Assembly (NCBI GenBank): GCA_052390415.1
Contig: JBQTGY010000169.1
Location: 1-59,070 of the forward strand
Direction of reading: 5' to 3'
Source: JANNWF01 sp052390415
GTDB taxonomy: Bacteria > Pseudomonadota > Gammaproteobacteria > Xanthomonadales > Xanthomonadaceae
DNA length: 59,070 nucleotides
The notes beneath the pieces are model-generated. The model saw only the letters and a program-made list of their open reading frames with translations, was not told the origin of the DNA and searched no databases. The translations under genes were made by a program, and so were the position numbers. The stretch's first letter is position 1; the number at the start of each line of letters is the position of its first letter. Positions 35,220 through 43,235 of the stretch are shown here, piece after piece.

Positions 35220-35621
35220 ATGAGCGACCTCGACCCGCATTCTGTCCGCGTCGATATCTGGCTGTGGGCAGCGCGCTTCTTCAAGACGCGCTCGCTGGCC
35301 AAGCAGGCAATCGAAGGCGGCCGTGTCGAGATCAACGGCCAACCCTGCAAGCCCTCACGCTTGTTGCGTGCGGGTGATTGCCTGCAACTGAAGCGTGCTG
35401 ACGAGTTGTTTGAAATTGAAGTGATTGAACCCAGCGGTCGCCGCGGCCCCGCGACGCAGGCGCAAGCCCTGTACCGCGAAGATGAAGCATCAATCAGCCG
35501 ACGATTGGCCGTTCGCGAACAACGCCGTTTGGCCAACGCCGGCTTTCAAGCCCCCGTTGGCAGGCCAGACAAGCGTGCCAGACGCTTGATCCAGGCCTTG
35601 GGCGATATCGACGCGATGTAA
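35220..35621 (+). CDS. hslR: S4-domain RNA-binding protein, Hsp15-like
   Basis: A 133-residue protein with an N-terminal S4 RNA-binding domain (VRVDIWLWAARFFKTRSLAK, GGRVEINGQPCKPSRLL) and a basic tail ending KRARRLIQALGDIDAM. Size and layout match Hsp15, which binds stalled 50S subunits carrying nascent chains and helps recycle them after heat shock. It follows msrA by 15 bases on the same strand and is near htpG. No separate heat-shock promoter is obvious. Confidence 0.9.
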   Translation: MSDLDPHSVRVDIWLWAARFFKTRSLAKQAIEGGRVEINGQPCKPSRLLRAGDCLQLKRADELFEIEVIEPSGRRGPATQAQALYREDEASISRRLAVREQRRLANAGFQAPVGRPDKRARRLIQALGDIDAM

Positions 35622-35679
35622 AGGCGGAGTGAGGTTGGCAAACCGGGATGCCCCTGAAAGCCCCACTTGACGGCATATG

Positions 35680-35706
35680 GTTTGCATTGCAAACTAGTTT
35701 GCACAT
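35680..35706. promoter_or_regulatory. GTTTGCA palindromic operator before the membrane-protein/winged-helix operon
   Basis: GTTTGCATTGCAAAC (35680-35694) is a perfect palindrome around one T. A third GTTTGCA half-site follows at 35697-35703, and AAACTAGTTT (35691-35700) forms a second palindrome overlapping the first. The array ends about 20 bases before the first ATG of an operon whose second gene encodes a winged-helix regulator. Autoregulation is the likely meaning. Confidence 0.65.
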
Positions 35707-35724
35707 AGTCGAGTATCAAAGCGA

Positions 35725-36384
35725 ATGCCCGTCCCCAATCCACTGCCTGCCAGCCTTGAGCGACTCGAAGCGTTAACCCGCGATTACTCCCGCTATTCGC
35801 AAAGTGCTGGCGGTTTGGCGGCGATCCTGGGTGGATTGACGTGCCTCGCGTCTTATCTGGTGGGTGGTGTGTTGCCCGCATCGCCCGTCGTTCAATGCGC
35901 CTTGATCGGTATGCCGTTGTTGTGGTTGCTGGCCAAACACATGCTGGCGCGCCACTACTACCAGCGCTTTGGCCGCGTCACCGAACTCATCACGTCCGCC
36001 GATGTCCTCCGGCACCGGTTGTTTGTTGGATTCACGGGAGTGGTGTGCATGATCGTCGCCGCGTGTTTCATCGCTGAACGTCAGCCCATTGGCGAACGCG
36101 CATGGGAGTTGGCTTCGGTGGGGTACTTGGCGGTGGTCATGGTGTTGCCGCTGGCCACTTTTCACTCGTTGAGGACACCACTCGACTTCGTCATCGGCGT
36201 GTTCCTGTTGTGCCAGGCGGCAATGGCGATGATCGTTCAGAGTTATCCGCTGTTGAGTGTCGCCGCGCTGTTTCCGGTTGTAGCGCTGGTGCTGATCGCG
36301 GTCGGGATTCGTGACCATCAACGGTTCACGGCACTCGCCGCTGAGCTTCGACGTCTCATGCAAGCGGCGCAGGCCAGCGAATGA
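35725..36384 (+). CDS. Unknown multi-pass inner-membrane protein
   Basis: A 219-residue protein with six or so hydrophobic spans (for example GGLAAILGGLTCLASYLVGG, LFVGFTGVVCMIVAACFIA, LASVGYLAVVMVLPLATF, SVAALFPVVALVLIAVGI). The ends are charged. I do not recognise a transporter or enzyme motif. The stop overlaps the start of a winged-helix regulator by four bases (ATGA). A GTTTGCA palindrome precedes it. Proteins of this kind often neighbour that regulator family, which suggests a controlled membrane function, but the function itself cannot be named. Confidence 0.8.
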   Translation: MPVPNPLPASLERLEALTRDYSRYSQSAGGLAAILGGLTCLASYLVGGVLPASPVVQCALIGMPLLWLLAKHMLARHYYQRFGRVTELITSADVLRHRLFVGFTGVVCMIVAACFIAERQPIGERAWELASVGYLAVVMVLPLATFHSLRTPLDFVIGVFLLCQAAMAMIVQSYPLLSVAALFPVVALVLIAVGIRDHQRFTALAAELRRLMQAAQASE

Positions 36385-36701
36385 GTGCGGAGCAGCATGT
36401 CGCGTCGGTCCTGCAAATTGATCGATTGATTCATGAGCCAGCGAGGCTGCTGATCCTCTCCATATTGGCTGGGGCGGAGTCAGTCGAATTCGGCTTCGTC
36501 GAAGCGCTGAGCGGACTCAGCAAAGGCAACTTGTCGAGTCATCTTGGCAAGCTCGAAAGCGCTGGCTTGGTGGAGAGCGTCAAGTCGTTTCGCGGCAAGC
36601 GACCGCTGACCACCTTGTATCTGACTGCGAACGGCCGGATCGCATTGAGCAACTACCGGCAATCACTCACCACTGTCATCGCTGGAATTCCCGGCGCTTG
36701 A
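36381..36701 (+). CDS. Small winged-helix transcriptional regulator
   Basis: A 106-residue single-domain protein. ARLLILSILAG, LSGLSKGNLSSHLGKLESAG and FRGKRPLTTLYLTANGRIAL form the helix-turn-helix and wing of the MarR/ArsR-like winged-helix family often annotated as a plain winged-helix DNA-binding domain. No metal-binding Cys pair is seen. It is translationally coupled to the membrane protein upstream. Its probable target is the GTTTGCA array at 35680-35706. The signal sensed is unknown. Confidence 0.88.
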   Translation: MSAEQHVASVLQIDRLIHEPARLLILSILAGAESVEFGFVEALSGLSKGNLSSHLGKLESAGLVESVKSFRGKRPLTTLYLTANGRIALSNYRQSLTTVIAGIPGA

Positions 36702-36741
36702 CTCATCGACCCCACCCCCTCACCCCAAAGGAGTTCTACCC

Positions 36742-36822
36742 ATGGAAACCGCAGCTGTCGTCGTCGTATTCATCGTGATCATTGCCGGCGTATTCTCGAT
36801 GCGGAGCAAGAATAAGAGTTGA
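36742..36822 (+). CDS. 26-residue predicted membrane peptide
   Basis: A short gene with AGGAG 8 bases before its ATG, 40 bases after the winged-helix regulator. The product begins METAAVVVVF and ends MRSKNKS. It has about 17 consecutive hydrophobic residues and then a strongly positive tail, so it should be a single-span protein with the C-terminus in the cytoplasm. It is probably the third gene of the operon. Ribosome binding site, composition and position argue for a real gene. No family is recognised. Confidence 0.6.
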   Translation: METAAVVVVFIVIIAGVFSMRSKNKS

Positions 36823-36835
36823 GAATCCGTCGCCC

Positions 36836-37465
36836 ATGCCACCCACCGCCACCCTCATTGCATTTGCCCTGCTCGCGCTGGGCATGGTGCTGACGCCCGG
36901 TCCCAACATGCTGTATTTGCTGTCGCGTTCCGTCTGCCAGGGACCGCGCGCCGGGCTGATCTCGCTGGCGGGTGTGGGCATGGCGTTTTTGGTCTATCTG
37001 TTCGCAGCGGCATTGGGCGTGACCGCGCTGCTGATGACCTTGCCTTATACCTATGATGGATTGCGCCTGCTTGGTGCGGCCTATCTGGCTTACCTGGCGT
37101 GGCAGGTGCTACGACCCAGCGGACGGTCGGCACTGCACCTTCGTCAGTTGCCAACGGACAGCCACCGACGCTAGTTGGCCATGGGCTTCACCACCAATCT
37201 TCTGAATCCCAAGGCCGCGTTGCTCTACATCTCGCTGCTGCCGCAGTTCATCGACCCGGCGGGCAGCGTGTTGACGCAGTTGCTGGTGCTGGGCGCAGTG
37301 CAGATCACCATCAGCATGAGCGTCAATGCCTGCATTGTATTGCTGGCTGGTGGCATCGCCAGCCGCTTGAATGCGCGCCCTGGATGGTTGGTGACCCAGC
37401 GCCTGTTGATGGGATCTGTCCTCGGCGGGTTGGCCCTGGCGATGGCGCTGGATACCCGCCACTGA
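36836..37465 (+). pseudogene. LysE/RhtB-family amino-acid exporter interrupted by an in-frame amber codon
   Basis: The reading frame encodes a complete LysE/RhtB-type exporter of about 208 residues: LIAFALLALGMVLTPGPNML at the start and GFTTNLLNPKAALLYISLLP in the middle. A TAG at 37172-37174 splits it after residue 112, and the frame resumes directly behind the stop without a shift. In relatives the spot (DSxRR-x-x-MGF) is ordinary coding sequence. One substitution would explain it. It may be a recent pseudogene, a sequencing error, or a read-through product. The downstream half alone is unlikely to function. Confidence 0.8.
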
Positions 37466-37626
37466 GCCATCGGCGCTCAGTCTGGCCGTTGCCAAGTTTG
37501 ACGCCGCGGCAGGCGCGCTGCTCGGGTGCTTTGATTCACCGCGAGGGCCGGGTGATCCATGTGTTATCGCTGGGCGCCGGCGATGGCGTTTGGGCGTGGC
37601 AACGTGGCCTGACCGGCGGCAACAGG

Positions 37627-37646
37627 ATTCCGGCTCACGCCGGAAT
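37627..37646. repeat. Single REP hairpin related to the kduI-leader element
   Basis: ATTCCGGC and GCCGGAAT arms around TCAC. The flanks GG and GACG match those of the 21110-21197 element when read in reverse complement. The stem differs by a compensated C-G to G-C change. It sits in the 213-base gap between the broken exporter and the amidohydrolase end. Confidence 0.7.
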
Positions 37647-37678
37647 GACGACTTCGCAAGCGGGCGCGCCGCGCCCTC

Positions 37679-40600
37679 TCAATGCCCATGCCCCGACTTA
37701 GGACAATGACAAACCGCCGTAGGCCCGTACTCGATGCCAAACGCGTGCCCAGCCGGCTGCCGCTGCCAATGGAACACGGGTGCGGGTGCGGATAGGCCGC
37801 CCACTTCGGCCATCGTCGCGGTGTCGAACAAGCGGCCGTTGACCATCACCATGTGGGTGTCGGCGGTGGCGCGGATGTCTTCCAATGGGTTGTTGTTGAG
37901 CACCACCAGATCGGCCCGTTTGCCGGCTTCCAGTGATCCCAGTTGTTTGCCCAGACCCAGATAGTCCGCGCCATCGAAAGTGGCTGCGCGCAGGGCTTCA
38001 AACGGGCTGAAGCCACCTTGATGCAACATCCAGGTTTCCCAATGTGGCGCCAGGCCCTGCATTTGTCCGTGCCCACCTACCTGGATGCGCACGCCTGCAT
38101 CACGCAGTTGTTTGACCGCCTTGGCGACTTCGATGTGGTAGTAATCCCAGTCGGGTGCGGTCTCGCGGCGGATGGCGATGCCTTCCAGCGTTTCACGCGG
38201 GAAGAAGCGATTGAGTTTGGCGTCTTCCCAGACGCGGTCGCGGGCATAGAACCAGCGTTCGCCCGAGAGGCCGCCATAGCTCACCACCAGGGTTGGCGTG
38301 TTGCGCACGTCGGTGCCTGCCATCAGCTGGATCACGTCTTTGTAGAGCGGGGCAATCGGCAGGTTGTGCTCAACGCCGGTCACACCATCGATGACCATGC
38401 TCATGTTGTGGAAGAAGGTGGAGCCGCCTTCCTCGACGACCAGCATTTCCAGCTCGCGCGCGGCTTGGTTGATTTGCTGGCGTTGGTCGCGACGCGGCTG
38501 GTTGTAGCTCTTGACCGAGAACGCGCCCAGCGCCTTCATCCGGCGCAGGTGCGAGCGCGCGTCCTCCAACGAATTGACCACCGCTTTGAAGTCACCATCA
38601 GCGCCGTAGAGGATGGTGCCGGTGGAAAACACCCGCGGTCCGACCATGCGGCCGGCGCGCACCAGTTCCGCCTGCGAGAACACGAATTCGTTGGTCGCCG
38701 ACGGATCGTGCGCCGTGGTGATGCCAAAGGCGAGATTGGCGTAGTAGGCCCAGTTGGCCTGCGGAATGACGCCGCCGCCGAAGTGGGCGACGTGCGCGTG
38801 TGCATCGACGATGCCGGGCATGATGGTCTTGCCGCGGGCGTCGATGACGGTGCTGCCATCGGGCACACGCACGTCGCCGCTGGCACCCACCGCGACGATG
38901 CTGTCGCCCTTGATCAAGACCACACCGTCTTCGATCACCTCTTGTGTGTTCTCGCTGTCACGCATGGTGATGATGCGGGCACCCGTGAAAGCCACCGTGG
39001 CGTCTGGTGCGTACACCGGCTGACTCAGGCCAAGCGGGATGCCCTTGGCGTCTTCAAGCCTGGGCAAGGTTTTTGGCGCACCGGCGACGAAGGCAAAGGT
39101 GTCCTGCAGGTCGCGGGTGAAATAACGATCACCCACCGCCCAATGCAGGCTTTGCGAGTCCGCCGACCAATGCAGGTAGGAGCCCGCATCCCGACTTACC
39201 TGGGCGACCGGGATTGCCTTGGTGTCCTTGCTCAATTCAATGCTGGCACCGGTCTGCGGCAGCGGTGCGACATAGGCATTGAACAGTTCGGTGAAGGCCA
39301 CCCAGCGCCCGTCCGGGCTGATGCTGACCAGGTTGGGATATTTCAGGTTGAAGACTTCGCGCGGCTCTTCGCCGGCCAAGCCGATGCTCATCAGCTTCTT
39401 CGCCAAACCATCGCCGGTGAAATAGAAGATGCGCGTGCCTTCCGCATTGAATTGCGGCGCACCGCCACCGGTGGCGATTCGCCTTGGCTTGCCGCCTGCT
39501 GTGGGCAGCACATAGACACCCGCATCCGCTGACCATGCGCCGCCCGTCAAGCCGCTGCCACCGCCACGGGTCAATACGATCTGGCTGCCATCCGGCGAGT
39601 ACGTCGGGCCGTAGTAGTAGCCCTTGGGCAAATCAATCACACGCTCGCTGCCGCTGGCCAGATCGCGCTCGATCACGCGCACCAGGTCCTGATCATTCCA
39701 ACGCGTGTACAGCAGCTTGAGCCCGTCGCGACGGAAGCTGGGTTGATACTCGAAATTGGCGGCGTCGGTGGTCAGGCGTTGCGGTTTGCCGTTGGGCAGG
39801 GCACGTGTCCACAACTGGCCCACGGCATGGAACACCACCAGTTTGCCGTCTGGCGACGTGGCGAAATCGCGCACCATTTGCGCGGTGAATTGAACGCTGG
39901 GCAAGGTCTGCTCGAAGCGCAGTGGTTTGGCTACCGCACGATCCACATCGACCTCGAATGGAATCGGTTTGGCTTCACCGGAGCCAGCCTCGATCCGCCA
40001 CAGTCCACCTTGCGCCCAGATCACCAGCGCAGACGCGTCGGGCAGCCATTGGAAATTGGGATAGGAACCGAAGATCGCCCATGCTTCTTGCTGGTCGTGG
40101 TTGAGCCCGTCCCACAACGGCCGTGCAACGCCGGATTCGAGATCCAGCACATGCAGCACGGTCTTCTCGCGAACCCGTTTGACGAAGGCCAGGGACTTGC
40201 CGTCGGGTGAGGGCTGCGGCCGCACCGCGCCGCCATTGCTGCTGACCAGATCGATGACCTCACCGGTTTCGCGGTCGAGGCGGCGAATGGCGTAGATCAG
40301 CGCATGCGGGTTCTTGTTGTATTGGAACGTGGACCCGCCACTCATGTCTTCGGAGAAGTACAGGTAGCGGCCATCCGGAGAAACGGCCGGTTCGCCTTGA
40401 TCCTGCTGGTCGTTCTTCTTCTTGGTCAGTTGCAGGCCGTCGCCGCCACTGACGTGGTACAGCCATTGCTCGCCGGCGCCCAGCGAACGTTCGCTGCTGA
40501 AATGTTTGCGCGCGATCAGATATTGACCATCCGGCGTCCACGCCGGATTGTTGAGCAAGCGGAAATCTTCCTTGCTCACTTGCGTGGCATCGCTGCCATC

Positions 40601-40966
40601 GACGCCGATCCGCCAGATGTTGTTGCCACCACCGCGATCCGAAGTGAACGCCACGTGTTTGCCGTCCGGCGAGAAGCGCGGCTGCACGTCAAAGGCGCGG
40701 CCGCTGGTCAGGTTGCGCGCTTTGCCACCTTCGATCGGCAGCAAGTACAAATCGCCGAGCATGTCGAAGACCACGGTCTTGCCGTCTGGCGAAACATCCA
40801 GATTCATCCAGGTGCCTTCGGTCGTCGAAAAGCGCACCGATTTCTCCGCGGGCAGGCTGGATTCGACCTTCCACTCCGGTGGTTTGTCCGCTTCGGCTTT
40901 GGCCGCCCACGCCTGCGGCGTCAGCAATGACAGGGATAGGGCAAGGGTCAGAGGGCGCTTCAGCAT
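37679..40966 (-). CDS. Secreted TolB-like beta-propeller/amidohydrolase fusion
   Basis: A 1095-residue protein with signal peptide RPLTLALSLSLLTPQAWAA. Residues 40-650 hold WD40/PD40-like propeller repeats (NLDVSPDGKTVVFDML, QPRFSPDGKHVAFTSDRGG and others). The last 430 residues form an imidazolonepropionase-type amidohydrolase with metal-site DAHAHVAHFGG, later HNMSMVIDGVTGVEHN and GGHGQMQGL, and the closing LGLGKQLGSLEAGKRADLVV. It probably hydrolyses a cyclic amide or peptide-like substrate in the periplasm. The substrate is unknown. The start at 40966 is chosen because it begins the signal peptide directly. Confidence 0.9.
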   Translation of the reverse strand: MLKRPLTLALSLSLLTPQAWAAKAEADKPPEWKVESSLPAEKSVRFSTTEGTWMNLDVSPDGKTVVFDMLGDLYLLPIEGGKARNLTSGRAFDVQPRFSPDGKHVAFTSDRGGGNNIWRIGVDGSDATQVSKEDFRLLNNPAWTPDGQYLIARKHFSSERSLGAGEQWLYHVSGGDGLQLTKKKNDQQDQGEPAVSPDGRYLYFSEDMSGGSTFQYNKNPHALIYAIRRLDRETGEVIDLVSSNGGAVRPQPSPDGKSLAFVKRVREKTVLHVLDLESGVARPLWDGLNHDQQEAWAIFGSYPNFQWLPDASALVIWAQGGLWRIEAGSGEAKPIPFEVDVDRAVAKPLRFEQTLPSVQFTAQMVRDFATSPDGKLVVFHAVGQLWTRALPNGKPQRLTTDAANFEYQPSFRRDGLKLLYTRWNDQDLVRVIERDLASGSERVIDLPKGYYYGPTYSPDGSQIVLTRGGGSGLTGGAWSADAGVYVLPTAGGKPRRIATGGGAPQFNAEGTRIFYFTGDGLAKKLMSIGLAGEEPREVFNLKYPNLVSISPDGRWVAFTELFNAYVAPLPQTGASIELSKDTKAIPVAQVSRDAGSYLHWSADSQSLHWAVGDRYFTRDLQDTFAFVAGAPKTLPRLEDAKGIPLGLSQPVYAPDATVAFTGARIITMRDSENTQEVIEDGVVLIKGDSIVAVGASGDVRVPDGSTVIDARGKTIMPGIVDAHAHVAHFGGGVIPQANWAYYANLAFGITTAHDPSATNEFVFSQAELVRAGRMVGPRVFSTGTILYGADGDFKAVVNSLEDARSHLRRMKALGAFSVKSYNQPRRDQRQQINQAARELEMLVVEEGGSTFFHNMSMVIDGVTGVEHNLPIAPLYKDVIQLMAGTDVRNTPTLVVSYGGLSGERWFYARDRVWEDAKLNRFFPRETLEGIAIRRETAPDWDYYHIEVAKAVKQLRDAGVRIQVGGHGQMQGLAPHWETWMLHQGGFSPFEALRAATFDGADYLGLGKQLGSLEAGKRADLVVLNNNPLEDIRATADTHMVMVNGRLFDTATMAEVGGLSAPAPVFHWQRQPAGHAFGIEYGPTAVCHCPKSGHGH

Positions 40967-41191
40967 GACGTGGCTCGCGATAACGGGGGTCAAAGACTAG
41001 GCGATTTATCGGCGGCAGGGAAAAGGCCGTTCGGCATGGCGAACGAATTCAGCGCCAATGCGTTGCGAGCCTTGCCAACGGCGGCGGACAATCGGGTCGG
41101 CTTGAGTGAGTGCCAGTCGACGCTTCAGGCAAAACGCGCAGCAGGCAATGCGTGAAGCAGGCGTATCGGTGAATCTTGATGGAGGCTTGCG

Positions 41192-41812
41192 ATGCAATCT
41201 GACGCCCACGAAGTATTTCAGGGCCTGCTGCTCAGGTACTCGCAGGAGCCTGAGGCAACACGACGACAGACTATCGAGGCAGAACTCTGGTCGGCCTACG
41301 GCAGCGAACAAGCGGTGCTGGTGTTTGACATGTCCGGCTTCTCGTCCCTGAGCAGCCGCTACGGCATCGTCCATTACCTGTCGATGGTGCGACGCATGCA
41401 ACTGACCGCCGCGCCCATCGTGCAGGCGCACAGTGGGGCGATCATCAAATTCGAAGCGGACAACGGCTTTGCAGTATTTGCCGATGTGCAAGCGGCCCTG
41501 CATGCCGCGCAGGCGCTGAACACGGAATTGGCCGCAGCCAATGTGCACACACCCGATGAGTTGGATATTCGCATTGGCTGCGGAATTGACTACGGTCCCA
41601 TCCTGCTGGTCAACGGTGAGGACTTTTTTGGTGACGCGGTGATTCGCGCCTGCAAGTTGGGCGAAGACATTGCCAAGCCCGGAGAAGTGTTGCTCACGCG
41701 CAGCGCCGCCGAGCACCTGCCGGAAGATTTTGCGTTTGCGCTGGAGCCGCTGGATCTTGCCATTTCGGGAATTCGTATCGAAGCATTCCAGTTGCGCGGC
41801 CCAAGGGCCTGA
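41192..41812 (+). CDS. Stand-alone class III nucleotidyl cyclase-like domain, catalytically degenerate
   Basis: A 206-residue protein with a strong GGAGG site. It is a lone cyclase homology domain. Metal-binding Asp residues are visible in LVFDMSGFSSL and in KFEADNGFAVF, where the adenine-side Lys is kept. The usual GDaVNxAxRL motif reads GDAVIRACKLGE, so the transition-state Asn and Arg are replaced by Ile and Lys. It may be weakly active, inactive, or regulatory. There is no sensor domain or membrane segment. The AMP nucleosidase gene follows after 42 bases on the same strand. Confidence 0.8.
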   Translation: MQSDAHEVFQGLLLRYSQEPEATRRQTIEAELWSAYGSEQAVLVFDMSGFSSLSSRYGIVHYLSMVRRMQLTAAPIVQAHSGAIIKFEADNGFAVFADVQAALHAAQALNTELAAANVHTPDELDIRIGCGIDYGPILLVNGEDFFGDAVIRACKLGEDIAKPGEVLLTRSAAEHLPEDFAFALEPLDLAISGIRIEAFQLRGPRA

Positions 41813-41854
41813 GCACATACACTTAGCCCATTCACGAGGAGCGAGCGCGGAGCA

Positions 41855-42631
41855 ATGAAGAGCAAACAGGAAATCGTCAGCAACTGGCTGCCGCGCTACA
41901 CCGGAGTGGCCTTGGAAGACTTCGGAAAACACATCCTGCTGACCAATTTCGGCGGCTATCTGGATACCTTCGCCCGCCTGACGGGTGCGCCGATCGTGGG
42001 TCGCGACCGGCCGATGCCGAGCGCCACGATCGACGGCATCAGCATGATCAACTTCGGCATGGGCAGCGCCAATGCCGCCACCATGATGGATCTGCTTTCC
42101 GCACTGCCACCGGAGGCCGTGCTGTTTCTCGGCAAGTGCGGCGGCTTGAAGCGCAAGAATCAGCTGGGTGATCTGGTGTTGCCGATTGCCGCCGTGCGCG
42201 GCGAAGGCACATCCAATGACTACTTGATGCCGGAGGTGCCGGCGCTACCGGCGTTCTCGCTGCAACGCGCGGTGTCGACGATGATTCGCGATCTTGAACA
42301 CGACTATTGGACCGGGACGGTTTACACCACCAACCGCCGCGTCTGGGAGCATGACGAAGACTTCAAGGACTATCTGCGGCGCACGCGTTGCATGGCCATC
42401 GACATGGAAACCGCCACCATCTTCTCGGCCGGTTTCGCCAACAGCATTCCGTCCGGCGCACTGCTGCTGGTGTCCGATCAACCGATGGTGCCGGAAGGGA
42501 TCAAGACCGAGGCCAGTGATCGCAAGGTCACCGACAACTTCGTCGAATCGCACATCACCATCGGCATCGAAGCCCTGAAGCTGATTCGCCGCAACGGCAA
42601 GTCGGTGAAACATCTGCGGTTTGATGATTGA
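41855..42631 (+). CDS. amn: AMP nucleosidase, short form
   Basis: A 258-residue phosphorylase-superfamily enzyme that would split AMP into adenine and ribose 5-phosphate. Motifs include FGMGSANAATMMDLLSALPP, VLFLGKCGGLKRKNQLGDLV, and CMAIDMETATIFSAGFANSI with the Asp-Met-Glu ribose-binding triad. The E. coli enzyme is nearly twice as long, with an extra N-terminal regulatory domain. This one is the compact type, without that domain. A GGAG-rich leader supports the start. It follows the cyclase-like gene closely. Confidence 0.9.
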   Translation: MKSKQEIVSNWLPRYTGVALEDFGKHILLTNFGGYLDTFARLTGAPIVGRDRPMPSATIDGISMINFGMGSANAATMMDLLSALPPEAVLFLGKCGGLKRKNQLGDLVLPIAAVRGEGTSNDYLMPEVPALPAFSLQRAVSTMIRDLEHDYWTGTVYTTNRRVWEHDEDFKDYLRRTRCMAIDMETATIFSAGFANSIPSGALLLVSDQPMVPEGIKTEASDRKVTDNFVESHITIGIEALKLIRRNGKSVKHLRFDD

Positions 42632-42639
42632 GTGACAAG

Positions 42640-42723
42640 GCAGCGGAGCAAGCTCCGCTCTACCACAGCAAGACTGGCAGATGACATGACCGTGCTTTGG
42701 TAGAGCGGAGCTTGCTCCGCTGC
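42640..42723. repeat. Perfect 26-base inverted repeat (REP pair)
   Basis: Arms 42640-42665 and 42698-42723 are perfect reverse complements around a 32-base loop. Each arm contains its own hairpin GCGGAGC-AA-GCTCCGC. It lies between the convergent amn and lipoprotein genes, beginning nine bases past the amn stop. It can act as a bidirectional transcription barrier, but its form is that of a REP pair. Confidence 0.85.
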
Positions 42724-42763
42724 GCTTGATCTAATCCAGGTTTTGCAAAACCCAGCCCCGCTG

Positions 42764-43075
42764 CTACTGCCAAACCAACGAAAAACTGATCACATCGGGT
42801 TCGGACTTGCCTTCAACCACCCGCGTCGTGCATTCCAGCCCTTGTTTGGATTCACGCGGTAGGCCGACGTCAAACACCACTTCGCCGGAGATGCTGACTT
42901 CCCCTGCGGTGGTGCTTTTGGCGCTGGCTTTCAGTTTTGCCAAGTCGACCGAGTAGGTCTTGCCTTGCGCCTTTTCCTTGAGAGCTTGTTCGCAGGCAGC
43001 GACAGACTTGTCTTCTGCGCTGCCACCACACGCCGTTAGCGTCGCCAGCATGGCAACGACAATCAGGTATCGCAT
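42764..43075 (-). CDS. Small predicted lipoprotein of unknown function
   Basis: A 103-residue protein. The start at 43075 has GGAGG 8 bases upstream. The N-terminus MRYLIVVAMLATLTACGG is a lipoprotein signal with lipobox LTAC, so the mature protein should be anchored at Cys. The remainder is a compact domain with KTYSVDLAKLKASAKS and SISGEVVFDVGLPR, and one further Cys pair position. No family is recognised. It is a single gene divergent from nothing obvious. Confidence 0.8.
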   Translation of the reverse strand: MRYLIVVAMLATLTACGGSAEDKSVAACEQALKEKAQGKTYSVDLAKLKASAKSTTAGEVSISGEVVFDVGLPRESKQGLECTTRVVEGKSEPDVISFSLVWQ

Positions 43076-43235
43076 TGGTCGGACCTCCCAGTCGTCGAAC
43101 AGGGCGCCGGTTTCGCGGTCAGGCGTAATCGAAATCCATGACCGAATCAACACCCTACACGAGCAAACTAATCCAAAACCTTGCGGAAGTCATCCGCCAT
43201 TCGCCGGTCGCGCGGTCAACGATTGTGGGGACGCG

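Noticed and set aside
37175..37465. Second half of the LysE-type exporter as a separate gene.
   Set aside because: It has no ribosome binding site and begins in the middle of the fold, directly behind the amber codon.
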